Positions 37,656-46,728 of a stretch of 64,000 bases of DNA are shown piece by piece. The notes beneath the pieces are model-generated. The model saw nothing but the letters and a program-made list of their open reading frames with translations. It had not been told where the DNA came from and ran no database searches. Position 1 is the first letter of the stretch, and each line of letters starts with the position of its first letter. The position numbers were made by a program, and so were the translations under genes. This DNA is from Tepidibacter hydrothermalis. GTDB lineage: Bacteria; Bacillota; Clostridia; Peptostreptococcales; Peptostreptococcaceae. The stretch covers positions 1,178,001-1,242,000 of the forward strand of contig NZ_CP120733.1 in the NCBI RefSeq assembly GCF_029542625.1, written 5' to 3'.

Positions 37656-39074
37656 ATGAAATTAGAGAAAGTAGAGAGAATACAGATTATTGTATTTAAT
37701 TTAATTAATTGTTTAGCTGTATTATTGGGGTTAATCTGTTATAGTTATGAAATTAAACTAAATTACATTACTGTTATAGGTGGAGTTATTTTATTGCTAG
37801 TTTTAAATATATTATCAATAATAATAAATTTAAAAACAAAAGCTTATATTAAAGAAATAGAGGACAAGCTCTGCTTGTTTGAAGAAATTGTTGAGACATC
37901 GCCAAATGCAATTTTTGTACATAGAAAATTAAAGTTTGAATATTTAAATAAAAAAGCGGCAGATGTCTTTGGACTTAAAAATCAAAAAGATGCAGTTGGA
38001 AAACCTGTAGAAAAATTTGTGAAATTCAATATTGATGAAATAGGACAAGAAAGATATGAAGCTGCTAAAGAAGGTAGACATTTTGAACCTGTTACAGAAG
38101 AAATATTCTTTATGGAAAACGGTGAATTGATCGATATGGAAATATTTACAAATAATATGTGTATACAAGGTAATAACTATGCATTGGTATTATGCAGAAA
38201 TGTAATTGAAAAAAAGAAAATATTAGAGTTAAAGGAAAAAGTATATTTAGAAGAAAAAAAGTTAAGAGAAAAAATACAACATGATAAAATAAAGGATGAA
38301 TTCTTTGCTAATCTATCACATGAATTAAGAACTCCTCTAACAATAATTTTAGGTACAATACAACTCTTTGAAAATACATCTGAATCATTTGTACTTAAAC
38401 AGAATAAAAAATTTAAAACATTAAAACAGAATGGTTATAGATTATTGAGATTAATAAATAATTTAATAGATATTACTAAAATAGATGCAGGTTATTTTGA
38501 TATAAACATGGATAAATATAATATAGTATCTGTAGTTGAAGATATTACATCATCAGTTATAGATTATGTAGAGAATAAAGGGTTATACATAGAATTTGAT
38601 ACAGAAGTTGAGGAAAAAATAGTGAACTGCCATATAGAGAGCATTGATAGAATTATACTTAATTTATTATCAAATGCTGTGAAGTTTACGCCAGAAGGTG
38701 GGAGTATATTTGTTAATATATTTGATGAAGGCGAAAATGTTAAGATTGTAATAAAGGATACGGGGATAGGAATAAAAGAGGAAAATATTAATTTGGTTTT
38801 TGATCGATTTAGGCAGGTAGACAAATCATTTACAAGAAATCATGAGGGCAGCGGTATAGGGCTATCTATAGTTAAATCTTTAGTAGAGATGCAAGGAGGA
38901 ACAATATATTTAAGCAGTGAATATGGTAAGGGAAGTGAGTTTGTTATAACACTACCTGTTGAAGAAGAATCTACAAATCCAAGTTCGAATTTAGCAATGG
39001 AAAAAGAAGATTATATGAAACAGAAGGTTAATATAGAGTTTTCGGATATATATAATCTGAAAATAGAGAACTAA
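37656..39074 (+). CDS. PAS-domain sensor histidine kinase, no adjacent regulator
   Basis: A 472-residue kinase. Two hydrophobic segments (residues 8-27 and 38-55) are followed by a PAS domain (SPNAIFVHRKLKFEYLNK), a dimerisation domain with the phospho-accepting His222 in SHELRTPLTIIL, and an ATPase with N-box LNLLSNAVKFTPEGG and DTGIGI, GSGIGL boxes. No response regulator lies beside it; the LytTR protein on the other strand lacks a receiver domain. Start follows GAGGGGG. An extended -10 (TGTATAAT) lies about 70 bases upstream. Confidence 0.92.
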   Translation: MKLEKVERIQIIVFNLINCLAVLLGLICYSYEIKLNYITVIGGVILLLVLNILSIIINLKTKAYIKEIEDKLCLFEEIVETSPNAIFVHRKLKFEYLNKKAADVFGLKNQKDAVGKPVEKFVKFNIDEIGQERYEAAKEGRHFEPVTEEIFFMENGELIDMEIFTNNMCIQGNNYALVLCRNVIEKKKILELKEKVYLEEKKLREKIQHDKIKDEFFANLSHELRTPLTIILGTIQLFENTSESFVLKQNKKFKTLKQNGYRLLRLINNLIDITKIDAGYFDINMDKYNIVSVVEDITSSVIDYVENKGLYIEFDTEVEEKIVNCHIESIDRIILNLLSNAVKFTPEGGSIFVNIFDEGENVKIVIKDTGIGIKEENINLVFDRFRQVDKSFTRNHEGSGIGLSIVKSLVEMQGGTIYLSSEYGKGSEFVITLPVEEESTNPSSNLAMEKEDYMKQKVNIEFSDIYNLKIEN

Positions 39075-39096
39075 AATATTAGGTTGATTGTAAATG

Positions 39097-39158
39097 AAAA
39101 AAGATGTATATGGGATTAATGCTAAGGAACTTGCATTATTAACATATACATCTTTTTT
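39097..39158. terminator. Bidirectional terminator between convergent genes
   Basis: AAAAAAGATGTATATG (39097-39112) pairs with CATATACATCTTTTTT (39143-39158); TTAATGC and GCATTA extend it inside. A and T runs at the ends serve both strands. Confidence 0.85.
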
Positions 39159-39588
39159 ATTCTAAGCGCTCTAATAATTCTTTTTTCTTTTCATCTAATT
39201 TTTGATTGAGTTTTCTGTAATATTTATAGGATGCAAACGTAAATGACATACCTAATAACTCAGCTGTAATAATTATAATAATAGTTGTTGTTCTAAATAA
39301 TGGTTTCTTAAATATAAAGCAATCAATTATGGCAGAAAACATGGATATAACACCTAATAATATAGAAGACAGGATGAATATTTGATATACTTTAAGTTTC
39401 CCATAGGTAATAATAAAAGTTTGGCGTATTACAGATCCTATTAGTAAGCCTATTAAAGAATGTACAAGTAATATGTAAATATCATTTGTTGTAAAATTCC
39501 TCAAAGAAATTTCTACTAAGCCCACTATAAAACCAATAAGGGCTGATATTATCAAATTAATTATTATACTCTTAGTATTTTTTTTCAT
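39157..39588 (-). CDS. DUF3021 family membrane protein
   Basis: A 143-residue protein with four hydrophobic segments (for example LIISALIGFIVGLVEISL and LLVHSLIGLLIGSVI) and a charged coiled tail. DUF3021 proteins are nearly always encoded with a LytTR regulator, as here (10 bases apart), and probably control its activity from the membrane. Last gene of the minus-strand operon. Confidence 0.85.
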   Translation of the reverse strand: MKKNTKSIIINLIISALIGFIVGLVEISLRNFTTNDIYILLVHSLIGLLIGSVIRQTFIITYGKLKVYQIFILSSILLGVISMFSAIIDCFIFKKPLFRTTTIIIIITAELLGMSFTFASYKYYRKLNQKLDEKKKELLERLE

Positions 39589-39598
39589 TTTATAACCT

Positions 39599-40141
39599 CT
39601 ACAATCCTAAAAAAGTTTTAAATTCTTTTAAATATCTACGTGTAACATATATATTTAAGGATGTATCTTTCATTTTTAATAGTAATTTTCCGTTAAACCA
39701 TGGCTGGATTTGATCTATTTCTATAATATTAACGATAAAAGATTTGCTAATTCTTATAAAGCCATGATCTCTTAGTTTTTCTTCTAATTCGTATAGCTTT
39801 TCTTTTACTTTATACTTTTTATTATCAACAATACAAAAAACATCATTACCAATACCTTCAAAATAACTAATTTGGTTATAACTAATAACTTCATATCCAC
39901 CTTCGTATTTTCCGGTAATCACTTTTTTATTTTCCTGTTGACCTAAAAATGAATCCAGAAAATGAATTAAATTATTTAGAGTGGATAATTCAAATACAAT
40001 TCCTATCTTTCCATTTTCTATTTCATAACCTTTTTCAATAATCACAATGTCAGATTCAGTTGTTATTTTAATTTTTCTATTTTCAAGCATTTCTGTTATA
40101 ATACCTTTTATGTTATCAGAACATTTTAAATCAACATTCAT
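39599..40141 (-). CDS. LytTR family DNA-binding protein without receiver domain
   Basis: A 180-residue regulator. The C-terminal 100 residues form a LytTR domain (YNQISYFEGIGNDVFCI, HGFIRISKSFIVNI, VTRRYLKEFKTFLG). The N-terminal 80 residues are a short alpha/beta region instead of a receiver domain. Regulators of this layout usually pair with a DUF3021 partner and control nearby genes. Start follows AAGGAG. A gap of 80 bases separates it from the upstream membrane protein gene. Confidence 0.88.
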   Translation of the reverse strand: MNVDLKCSDNIKGIITEMLENRKIKITTESDIVIIEKGYEIENGKIGIVFELSTLNNLIHFLDSFLGQQENKKVITGKYEGGYEVISYNQISYFEGIGNDVFCIVDNKKYKVKEKLYELEEKLRDHGFIRISKSFIVNIIEIDQIQPWFNGKLLLKMKDTSLNIYVTRRYLKEFKTFLGL

Positions 40142-40220
40142 ATAAATCTCCTTAAGATTATTATTACTATATTATTATAGACTTATTTTATACTATCATA
40201 AATTATATTACTATAAATTT

Positions 40221-40751
40221 TTAAGTATCAGGCATTAAATTAGGTATAATAATAGAACATGCAATAGCAACGCTTATTAGAATATTTGGAATTACTACAA
40301 ATAGGAGGTTATCACCTATAAATCTTAAAATTGAACTTATGATGTAAGTTGCACACCAAATAGTGGAAATAAGCATATTAACTTCGATAAATAAAGGGGA
40401 TGATTCAAACCCTTTTTTATAACCACTTTTTGCACCGTCCATAGTAAATGGTTTTCTAATAATCAAAGAATATAAAGACATTGTTCCTAGTGAGATATAA
40501 GTATACAAATGTCGATTTATAATAACTTGATTTATATCAAATATAAAGTATAGTACATTTGCAATTAAAAAATAAAGTGTTAAAGTTTTTGTCATTAAGC
40601 TTATATTTTTTTTAAATGATTCTTTGATGAGTAGAGCTACAAGAACAAAAGAACCTAATATAAGACCTAAAGATGAACTTATCGACCAGTGAAGAACCAT
40701 AGGAATAAAGCCTACACTTACCATAAAAAATACTCTTAATCCCTTACTCAT
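40221..40751 (-). CDS. Hypothetical five- or six-segment membrane protein
   Basis: A 176-residue, strongly hydrophobic protein. A loop with KPFTMDGAKSGYKKGFESS separates two hydrophobic halves. No family recognised with confidence. It overlaps the upstream flavodoxin-fold gene by 8 bases, so the two are translationally coupled; it may be the membrane partner in an electron-transfer or regulatory unit. Confidence 0.6.
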   Translation of the reverse strand: MSKGLRVFFMVSVGFIPMVLHWSISSSLGLILGSFVLVALLIKESFKKNISLMTKTLTLYFLIANVLYFIFDINQVIINRHLYTYISLGTMSLYSLIIRKPFTMDGAKSGYKKGFESSPLFIEVNMLISTIWCATYIISSILRFIGDNLLFVVIPNILISVAIACSIIIPNLMPDT

Positions 40752-42114
40752 GACTATTCATCTTTTTTTCAAGTACTTTTTTATGTTTTGAAATCATATG
40801 CTTATACATATTTTTTTTAACTTCTGATTGAAAAGCTTTTTTGTTCATCATATATCTAAATATAATATTTCTTAATTTTTCTTTTATAGATTCATTTTTT
40901 ATCAAATTATTTGATTTATAGTAATTGTAGTCAGCTAAAAAAATAGTACCTAAATTTGATTTGATTGCATCACTAAATAATTTAGATCCACACACTGATA
41001 AAAACATTGGTGTCTTTATATACTCCTGTTCAGCATAATGAATGCTTTTGCTTACTAGATTTTCAATTTGAGTATTTAAAATATTATTATCTTGGCATTC
41101 ATCTGAAACTATTCCAACTAAATTAGTTTCATTACTACTATAAGCCTTCATAATCTCATTAAGTGATACTAATTCATTAACTGGTCCTGAAACAAGATAT
41201 GCAATTTGACGACCTTTAAATACTGGAATGTGTGTATAACAAAAGCTTCTATCAAAGAATAGTTTCATTCTTGATGAAAAATAGCGATCTTTGATTTCAC
41301 AAGCATACACAATAATATCTGAGTTATCTAATATATAATCTAACGTTTTTCTATAATCATCTGTATTATGGTAGATACATTCATTATGTGTACTACAATT
41401 GCAACATCCGATACAGTAATTTTTAAAATTGGCTTCATTGATGTTTACAACTTTAATAGGGCCATCTATCATACTTGAATACTTAACAATCATTTTATCT
41501 ACATTCGAACCCTTTATTGAATCAGTTACAATTACAGTTCTTTTAGTAGTTTTAATCTTTTTTTCAGATTCATTATTCTTATAATTATAGTTATATCTTG
41601 ATGTTTTCTTAAATCTTTTTGACGTGAGTTCGTTTGTTTTTATAGACTGTATAAAATTATTAAAGAAAAATTCCAGTTCTTTTTGAGATTCTTCCTTTAT
41701 AAGATCCTTCATATCGTGAGATAAACTTCCTAAGTACTTCATATCAAAATCGTTACAAATACCTTCCATATAATCATGAGCAGTGTGATCATAATAATGA
41801 ATAGAGGTAGAATAGGTAACACAATATTTATTAGAAAATTTATCTACTAGATTATACTCATCAATTTTTTCAATAAACTCCTTCATATGAGCTGGTATAA
41901 GCATATGGTAAACAGGAAAACTCCAAATAATACCGTCTGAATTATTTACTTTGTCAGCTATTTTTAGTATTTCTTCTTTCCCCTTTTTTACAGAATCTAT
42001 AATATTTAAGTATTCAAAGTTACATGTCTTGTTTTTTAAAGCTAAATAATGCATTGATTGTACGGTGACACTATTTGATGATTTTGGGCTTCCATTTAAT
42101 ATGACTATATTCAT
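40744..42114 (-). CDS. NADPH-dependent FMN reductase-like protein, two flavodoxin-like halves
   Basis: A 456-residue protein. The N-terminal half starts MNIVILNGSPKSSNSVTVQS, the FMN-phosphate loop of the NADPH-dependent FMN reductase fold, with WSFPVYHMLIPAHMKEFIEK for flavin binding. The second half (about 190-400) repeats the fold in divergent form (VIVTDSIKGSN) and has a cysteine patch, CIGCCNCSTHNECIYH, like that of iron-sulfur flavoproteins. So it may be a two-flavin enzyme or carry a regulatory second half. It leads the minus-strand operon with the LytTR/DUF3021 pair. Confidence 0.75.
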   Translation of the reverse strand: MNIVILNGSPKSSNSVTVQSMHYLALKNKTCNFEYLNIIDSVKKGKEEILKIADKVNNSDGIIWSFPVYHMLIPAHMKEFIEKIDEYNLVDKFSNKYCVTYSTSIHYYDHTAHDYMEGICNDFDMKYLGSLSHDMKDLIKEESQKELEFFFNNFIQSIKTNELTSKRFKKTSRYNYNYKNNESEKKIKTTKRTVIVTDSIKGSNVDKMIVKYSSMIDGPIKVVNINEANFKNYCIGCCNCSTHNECIYHNTDDYRKTLDYILDNSDIIVYACEIKDRYFSSRMKLFFDRSFCYTHIPVFKGRQIAYLVSGPVNELVSLNEIMKAYSSNETNLVGIVSDECQDNNILNTQIENLVSKSIHYAEQEYIKTPMFLSVCGSKLFSDAIKSNLGTIFLADYNYYKSNNLIKNESIKEKLRNIIFRYMMNKKAFQSEVKKNMYKHMISKHKKVLEKKMNSHE

Positions 42115-42419
42115 GCTATTCTCCTTTAAGTTATATTTTTATACTTTCATATTAAAGGAAAACAAACAATTTGTACTTAAAATCATGTATCATGCTATAT
42201 AGGCTATGTAAGATGCAAAAATTTAATTTATAAGACCTTCAAATCATCTTTAATGAAGTGGTAAGAAATATATTTGAGGTATATGGAAATTAAATATATA
42301 TTATTCCAAAAAAATACATATATTTCGTGTATAATAATTACATATAAAAGTTTAGAAAAATTCAGATATAATTGTCGGAATTATAAAGTTAGACTTAAAT
42401 CAATAGGGGAGGTTTTTTT
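42115..42419. promoter_or_regulatory. Divergent promoter region
   Basis: On the minus strand, TTGTTT (42165-42160) and TATAAA (42143-42138), 16 bases apart, would drive the flavodoxin-fold operon. On the plus strand, an extended -10 TGTATAAT (42328-42335) stands about 85 bases before the gene at 42420, preceded by ATATATTTCG. No gene lies between; a frame of 64 codons here has no ribosome site. Confidence 0.5.
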
Positions 42420-42836
42420 ATGTGGGGAAAAATTAAATTGTTTATTTGTGGATTTATATGTGGAATAATTCTTTTAAGCGGAGCAAATGGAATGGCAGAA
42501 TCGAAAGACTATAAACTACAGTTATCAAAGTATAATATATTAGTTAATGGTGTTGAATATAAAGATGATAAACTGCCAACATTGCAAATGGATGAGGAGG
42601 TATATATTCCTCTCAAAAGATTTTGTAATACAACAGGGATAAACTTTAACTTTAATAATCAGCTTAAACAGATTGAACTTAGAAATGTTAATAATAATAC
42701 TTATAATATGAATAACAATATGAACAATAATATGAACAATAATATGATAATGAATGATTCATCTGCATTAAAAAATATAACAAAGAATGAAGCAGACCAA
42801 AAGGCTTTAGAAATTATTAAAAAACAGGCAATATAA
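42420..42836 (+). CDS. Exported protein with copper-amine-oxidase-N-like domain (5' part of a split gene)
   Basis: A 138-residue frame. A signal peptide (LFICGFICGIILLSGANGMA) leads to a stalk domain like the copper amine oxidase N-terminal fold (VNGVEYKDDKLPTLQMDEEVYIPLKRF), then an Asn/Met repeat of NNMNNN units, then a helical EADQKALEIIKKQAI end. A single -1 step in the A6 run at 42818-42825 would join it to the next frame, giving 238 residues. The ATG follows GGGGAGG. Role unknown; an envelope protein. Confidence 0.7.
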   Translation: MWGKIKLFICGFICGIILLSGANGMAESKDYKLQLSKYNILVNGVEYKDDKLPTLQMDEEVYIPLKRFCNTTGINFNFNNQLKQIELRNVNNNTYNMNNNMNNNMNNNMIMNDSSALKNITKNEADQKALEIIKKQAI

Positions 42837-42844
42837 ATAAGATA

Positions 42845-43135
42845 ATGGCTTATATTCCTCATATGAGTAAATCAAAAGTAGATACTTTAGTTAAAGATTA
42901 TATTGCTGAAACTAATGATTTTAATTGCATTTATGCTATTAGACAGTCTTTGAGTATAGAATGTATTGATGATATTGTAAAAAGTTATATTGATAGAACT
43001 GCTGACTATGGTACTGTAGCTGCAATACTACAGTTTATGAGTGGGGATGCAAGTGATTATGTTGCAAAAAAATATATAAATGAAGTTAAGGATCAACAAT
43101 ATAGTAAATTCTTCACACCATATTTGAAGAATTAA
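42845..43135 (+). CDS. Helical C-terminal part of the split exported protein
   Basis: A 96-residue frame, all helical, with two similar units of about 28 residues (MSKSKVDTLVKDYIAETNDF and IECIDDIVKSYIDRTADY), each followed by an alanine/isoleucine helix. The ATG at 42845 has no ribosome site. Reading the same frame upstream gives KTGNINKI, which continues naturally from KALEIIKK of the preceding frame. It is therefore best seen as the 3' part of the same gene, reached by frameshift or separated by a mutation. Confidence 0.55.
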   Translation: MAYIPHMSKSKVDTLVKDYIAETNDFNCIYAIRQSLSIECIDDIVKSYIDRTADYGTVAAILQFMSGDASDYVAKKYINEVKDQQYSKFFTPYLKN

Positions 43136-43350
43136 AAAATTTATCTATATAAATCACTTTGATTTTAACGTTTAAACTATAGATAAAATCTTATACAATT
43201 TACCGGGCAATATGTACGTAAAATAACCTTCACTACAAACTGATAGGTTTTGTTTTAAAAATAATCTTTTAATATTTTGATGTTAACACAATTTAAGCAC
43301 TTAAGTAATATAATGTAAAGATACAAATATTACTTTGGGAGGATTTTGTA

Positions 43351-45153
43351 ATGTTAACACCCAATTTTCTTATTATCATAGTAGATGAAGAAAGATTTCC
43401 ACCTGTATATGAAAATGAAGAAATAAAAGCTTGGCGAAAAAGACATCTAAAGGCACAAGATTTTTTACATAATAATGGATTAACATTTAATAATCACTAT
43501 ACAGGAAGTACTGCATGTTCCCCTAGTAGAGGGACGTTGTATACTGGACAATATCCATCCTTACATGGAGTAAGTCAAACTGGTGGAGTAGCTAAAGGAG
43601 ATTTTGATGCAGATATGTTTTGGTTAGATCAAAGCACAGTACCTACAATTGGAGATTATCTACTTACTGAAGGATACAAAGTGTTTTGGAAGGGAAAATG
43701 GCATGCTTCTCAGGCTGATATACTAATTCCAGATACTCATGATTCTTTTCTTAGTTACAATAGTGTAAATGGAATACCAGAAGAAAAAAAAGAAAGAGTA
43801 TATCTTAATGCAAATCGTCTTAATGAATTTGGATTTGACGATTGGGTAGGTCCAGAACCTTTTGGGAGTGAGCCTCATAATTCTGGATCTTCTGCTGCTA
43901 TTGGGATAGACGGACGGGATGAGATATATTCTTTACAGACGGTTAATTTAATTAAAAAATTAGATGATGATAAATTTGAGGAAAAGGATTTTGATGATAA
44001 GCCATGGGCTATTGTATGTTCCTTCGTAAATCCTCATGATATTGCACTTTTTGGAGAAATTACAAGGTTAGATCCTTTATTTAACTTTAAGGTTGATAAA
44101 TCCGTTCCATTAATTCCGAAATCTCCTACTGCAACAGAATCACTTTTTACAAAGCCTAAGGCTCAAAGTAGCTATAGAGATGTTTATCCTAAAGCACTTC
44201 AACCCCTTCTGGATACACAGTTTTATCGTAGACTTTATTATTCACTACAGTTACAGGTAGATAATGAAATGTCTAATGTGTTAAATGCTCTTGTTAATTC
44301 ATCTTTTTACAATGATACTATAGTAATTTTTACATCTGATCATGGAGAAATGCTTGGTTCTCACGGAGGATTGTATCAAAAATGGTATCAAGCTTATGAA
44401 GAATCTATCCATGTACCTTTAATAATTCATAATCCTATTTTGTTTAAAGAAGCTGAGCAAACAGATCTATTAACAAGTCATGTTGATATTCTTCCTACAA
44501 TACTTGGTCTAGCTAATATAGATCCAAAAGTGGCTCAAAAAAAATTGAAAAATAATCATACAGAGGTTCATCCTTTAGTAGGAAGAGATTTATCACCAAT
44601 GATTGTTCACGATAAAAATTTTGAACGTTCTGACGAACCTATATATTTTATGACAGATGATGATGTTACAAAGGGACTTAATCAAAAAAGTGTTTTGGGT
44701 ATTCCTTATGAATCAGTTGTACAGCCTAATCATGTTGAAACTGTTATTACAAAACTAAAAACAGGAAAGAACAATCAAGAGGAAGTATGGAAATATTCTA
44801 GATACTTCGATAATCCTCAATTTTGGAGTTCTCCAGGATGTGAGGATGAAACAACAACACAACAATGTCCACAAACTCAGGTTAATGGAGTACAATGCTG
44901 TTTATGTATAAAAAGTATTAAAACAATACCTGATCCTGATGAACTTGAAATGTATAATTTAACTACTGATCCTTTAGAAACTAAAAATTTAGCTCATTCT
45001 GATTTTCAAACTCCCGAAACTAAGGTTGTTCAGGTAGTATTGAGTAATATGTTGGAAGAACAGTGTAAACAAAAACGTATATATCCATCCAGTGGGAATG
45101 TTCCTGGCAAACCTAGTTGTAAAACTTGTGCACCTGATTTGACTTTTAGATAA
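43351..45153 (+). CDS. Sulfatase family protein with Cys-rich C-terminus
   Basis: A 600-residue alkaline-phosphatase-superfamily hydrolase. The sulfatase signature CSPSRGTLYTG has Cys56 as the residue to become formylglycine; early acidic residues (IIIVDEE) and the later TSDHGEMLGSHG block complete the metal site. No signal peptide is evident, so it should be cytoplasmic. Residues 500-600 are rich in cysteine (QCPQTQVNGVQCCLC, CKTC). A maturase (anaerobic sulfatase-maturating enzyme) would be needed and is not in the window. Substrate unknown; phosphonate or phosphate ester hydrolysis is an alternative. Confidence 0.85.
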   Translation: MLTPNFLIIIVDEERFPPVYENEEIKAWRKRHLKAQDFLHNNGLTFNNHYTGSTACSPSRGTLYTGQYPSLHGVSQTGGVAKGDFDADMFWLDQSTVPTIGDYLLTEGYKVFWKGKWHASQADILIPDTHDSFLSYNSVNGIPEEKKERVYLNANRLNEFGFDDWVGPEPFGSEPHNSGSSAAIGIDGRDEIYSLQTVNLIKKLDDDKFEEKDFDDKPWAIVCSFVNPHDIALFGEITRLDPLFNFKVDKSVPLIPKSPTATESLFTKPKAQSSYRDVYPKALQPLLDTQFYRRLYYSLQLQVDNEMSNVLNALVNSSFYNDTIVIFTSDHGEMLGSHGGLYQKWYQAYEESIHVPLIIHNPILFKEAEQTDLLTSHVDILPTILGLANIDPKVAQKKLKNNHTEVHPLVGRDLSPMIVHDKNFERSDEPIYFMTDDDVTKGLNQKSVLGIPYESVVQPNHVETVITKLKTGKNNQEEVWKYSRYFDNPQFWSSPGCEDETTTQQCPQTQVNGVQCCLCIKSIKTIPDPDELEMYNLTTDPLETKNLAHSDFQTPETKVVQVVLSNMLEEQCKQKRIYPSSGNVPGKPSCKTCAPDLTFR

Positions 45154-45259
45154 TTTATATTATATCTATTATTTAAATTATTGCTTACTAAAACTTTATA
45201 GACTAATATAGTTCAAATGAATGTAATTGATTGTTCTAGTTGTAGCATTAGGTTAATTT

Positions 45260-45319
45260 AAGCTCATAGCATCTTCTACTCTGAGTTAAATGAGAGGTAC
45301 AAGATGTTATGGGCTTTTT
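45260..45319 (+). terminator. Terminator after the sulfatase gene
   Basis: AAGCTCATAGCATCTT (45260-45275) pairs with AAGATGTTATGGGCTT (45301-45316), with CTCT/AGAG inside, and ends in five T. Confidence 0.75.
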
Positions 45320-45396
45320 ACATGAAGATCAGGAAAAAATTTACAAATGCTATAAAAAAAGTTATAATGAAGAAGGTCTGTGAGGGGGGAATTATA

Positions 45397-46701
45397 ATGA
45401 ACAAGTTATTTTCGAATAAGGTATTTCTTCAAATTATTAGTGTAGTATTGTTGATTATATCGATTAATTTATTTATGTTAAATCGTAATTCAAATAAATA
45501 TGTTTATGAAAGTGTGGATAGGAATTTAAAAAAAGCTATAACTGAATTAGAGAATATGAATGAAGTTATATTCAATATATATATGCAAGAAAATTCCGAA
45601 AAAGAGTATAAGATACACACCAATTATATTGGAGCTTTGGCTAGAGAAGATAGAGAAATAAGAGATATATACAATATAAAATATGGTGCTTTTGATTGGT
45701 TTGAGTTAGAGATTATAAATTGGAATATTAGAGATATAAAAGATAAGAAGAATTTAACTAAAGAGGATGAACAATACTTAAAAACTGTACATAAATATAA
45801 TAAAGAGTTGATAAAAGCTTATTACAAAGTATTAGATGATAATGATATGAGATTAAATAAAGACTATGGTAAACTCAAAAAAGAATATAAGGAATTTATA
45901 ACACAGGCTAATAAAATTTCTATGAAGAAAGAGTATAGTAAATTAAGAAAATATAAGGTGAGAGAATCTGAAGGTACAGAAAATATTGAAGCGAAAAAAG
46001 AAAAGAATAGAGTAAGTTTACAAGAAGCAAAAGAACTAACGACTGAGGTATTACAAAAAATATTTAAGGAAAAACCTGTAATAATAGAGGATAAAAAATC
46101 GAGAGAAAACACATATGAATTTTATAATGAATGGGAAGATGGCAAAGATAAAAATTCATATAATATAAGCGTAGGAAAAGAAGATGGCTCTTTTAGTATG
46201 TATAGAAGCAGTCAGCTAGTAACAGCTGTTGTGTCAGAGGAAAATTTAGAGCAGAAAGCTATAGAAATTAAGGATATTTTTGTACCAAAAGATTATGTAT
46301 GCTATGAAAAGAAAAAAAGGTTTGATGAAGGAAATCTAGATGAAATAAACTATAAATTTATAAGAAAAGTAGATGATGTATATGATGAGAGTCACCAAAT
46401 TCAAATAGAAATGAATTGTTATGGATCTCTTAGTGACTTACGTATATCAGATCCTTTAAATTACAAAGTGGTAAATATAGAGAAACCTAAAGTTGCAAAA
46501 AAAGATATAGTATCTAAATTAACTAAAGGTAATGTAATCAATGTCATACTAGTAAAAAACACAGATGAAGAGCTAGAATATAGGGTTTTTATTGAATTGA
46601 ATGAAGAAATATATACATACATTTTTAATGCCAATACTGGGGATAAAATAGATACAATAAAAAGTGAAAGGATGTATTTTAAAAGAGTAAATAATATATG
46701 A
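45397..46701 (+). CDS. YpeB-like membrane-anchored protein with PepSY-type domains
   Basis: A 434-residue protein: one N-terminal membrane segment (VFLQIISVVLLIISINLFML), a helical region of about 150 residues, and a C-terminal half with two or three PepSY-like repeats (VSLQEAKELTTEVLQKIF, TYIFNANTGDKI). Length and layout recall YpeB, which keeps the germination lytic enzyme SleB in spores, but no sleB lies here. An earlier in-frame ATG at 45304 is inside the terminator; ATG 45397 follows GAGGGGGG. Confidence 0.6.
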   Translation: MNKLFSNKVFLQIISVVLLIISINLFMLNRNSNKYVYESVDRNLKKAITELENMNEVIFNIYMQENSEKEYKIHTNYIGALAREDREIRDIYNIKYGAFDWFELEIINWNIRDIKDKKNLTKEDEQYLKTVHKYNKELIKAYYKVLDDNDMRLNKDYGKLKKEYKEFITQANKISMKKEYSKLRKYKVRESEGTENIEAKKEKNRVSLQEAKELTTEVLQKIFKEKPVIIEDKKSRENTYEFYNEWEDGKDKNSYNISVGKEDGSFSMYRSSQLVTAVVSEENLEQKAIEIKDIFVPKDYVCYEKKKRFDEGNLDEINYKFIRKVDDVYDESHQIQIEMNCYGSLSDLRISDPLNYKVVNIEKPKVAKKDIVSKLTKGNVINVILVKNTDEELEYRVFIELNEEIYTYIFNANTGDKIDTIKSERMYFKRVNNI

Positions 46702-46728
46702 ATGAAGAATTCTTTGGGGGTGTAAAGA

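Noticed and set aside
39599-40141. LytTR protein as response regulator for the PAS kinase at 37656
   Set aside because: It has no receiver domain, lies on the other strand and pairs with DUF3021.
42274-42468. A 64-codon plus-strand frame upstream of the gene at 42420
   Set aside because: No ribosome site, overlaps a probable promoter and the next gene, and shows no family pattern.
42705-42750. ATGAACAATAAT tandem units, considered as a CRISPR or regulatory repeat
   Set aside because: They are in frame and encode Asn/Met repeats of the exported protein; there are no spacers.
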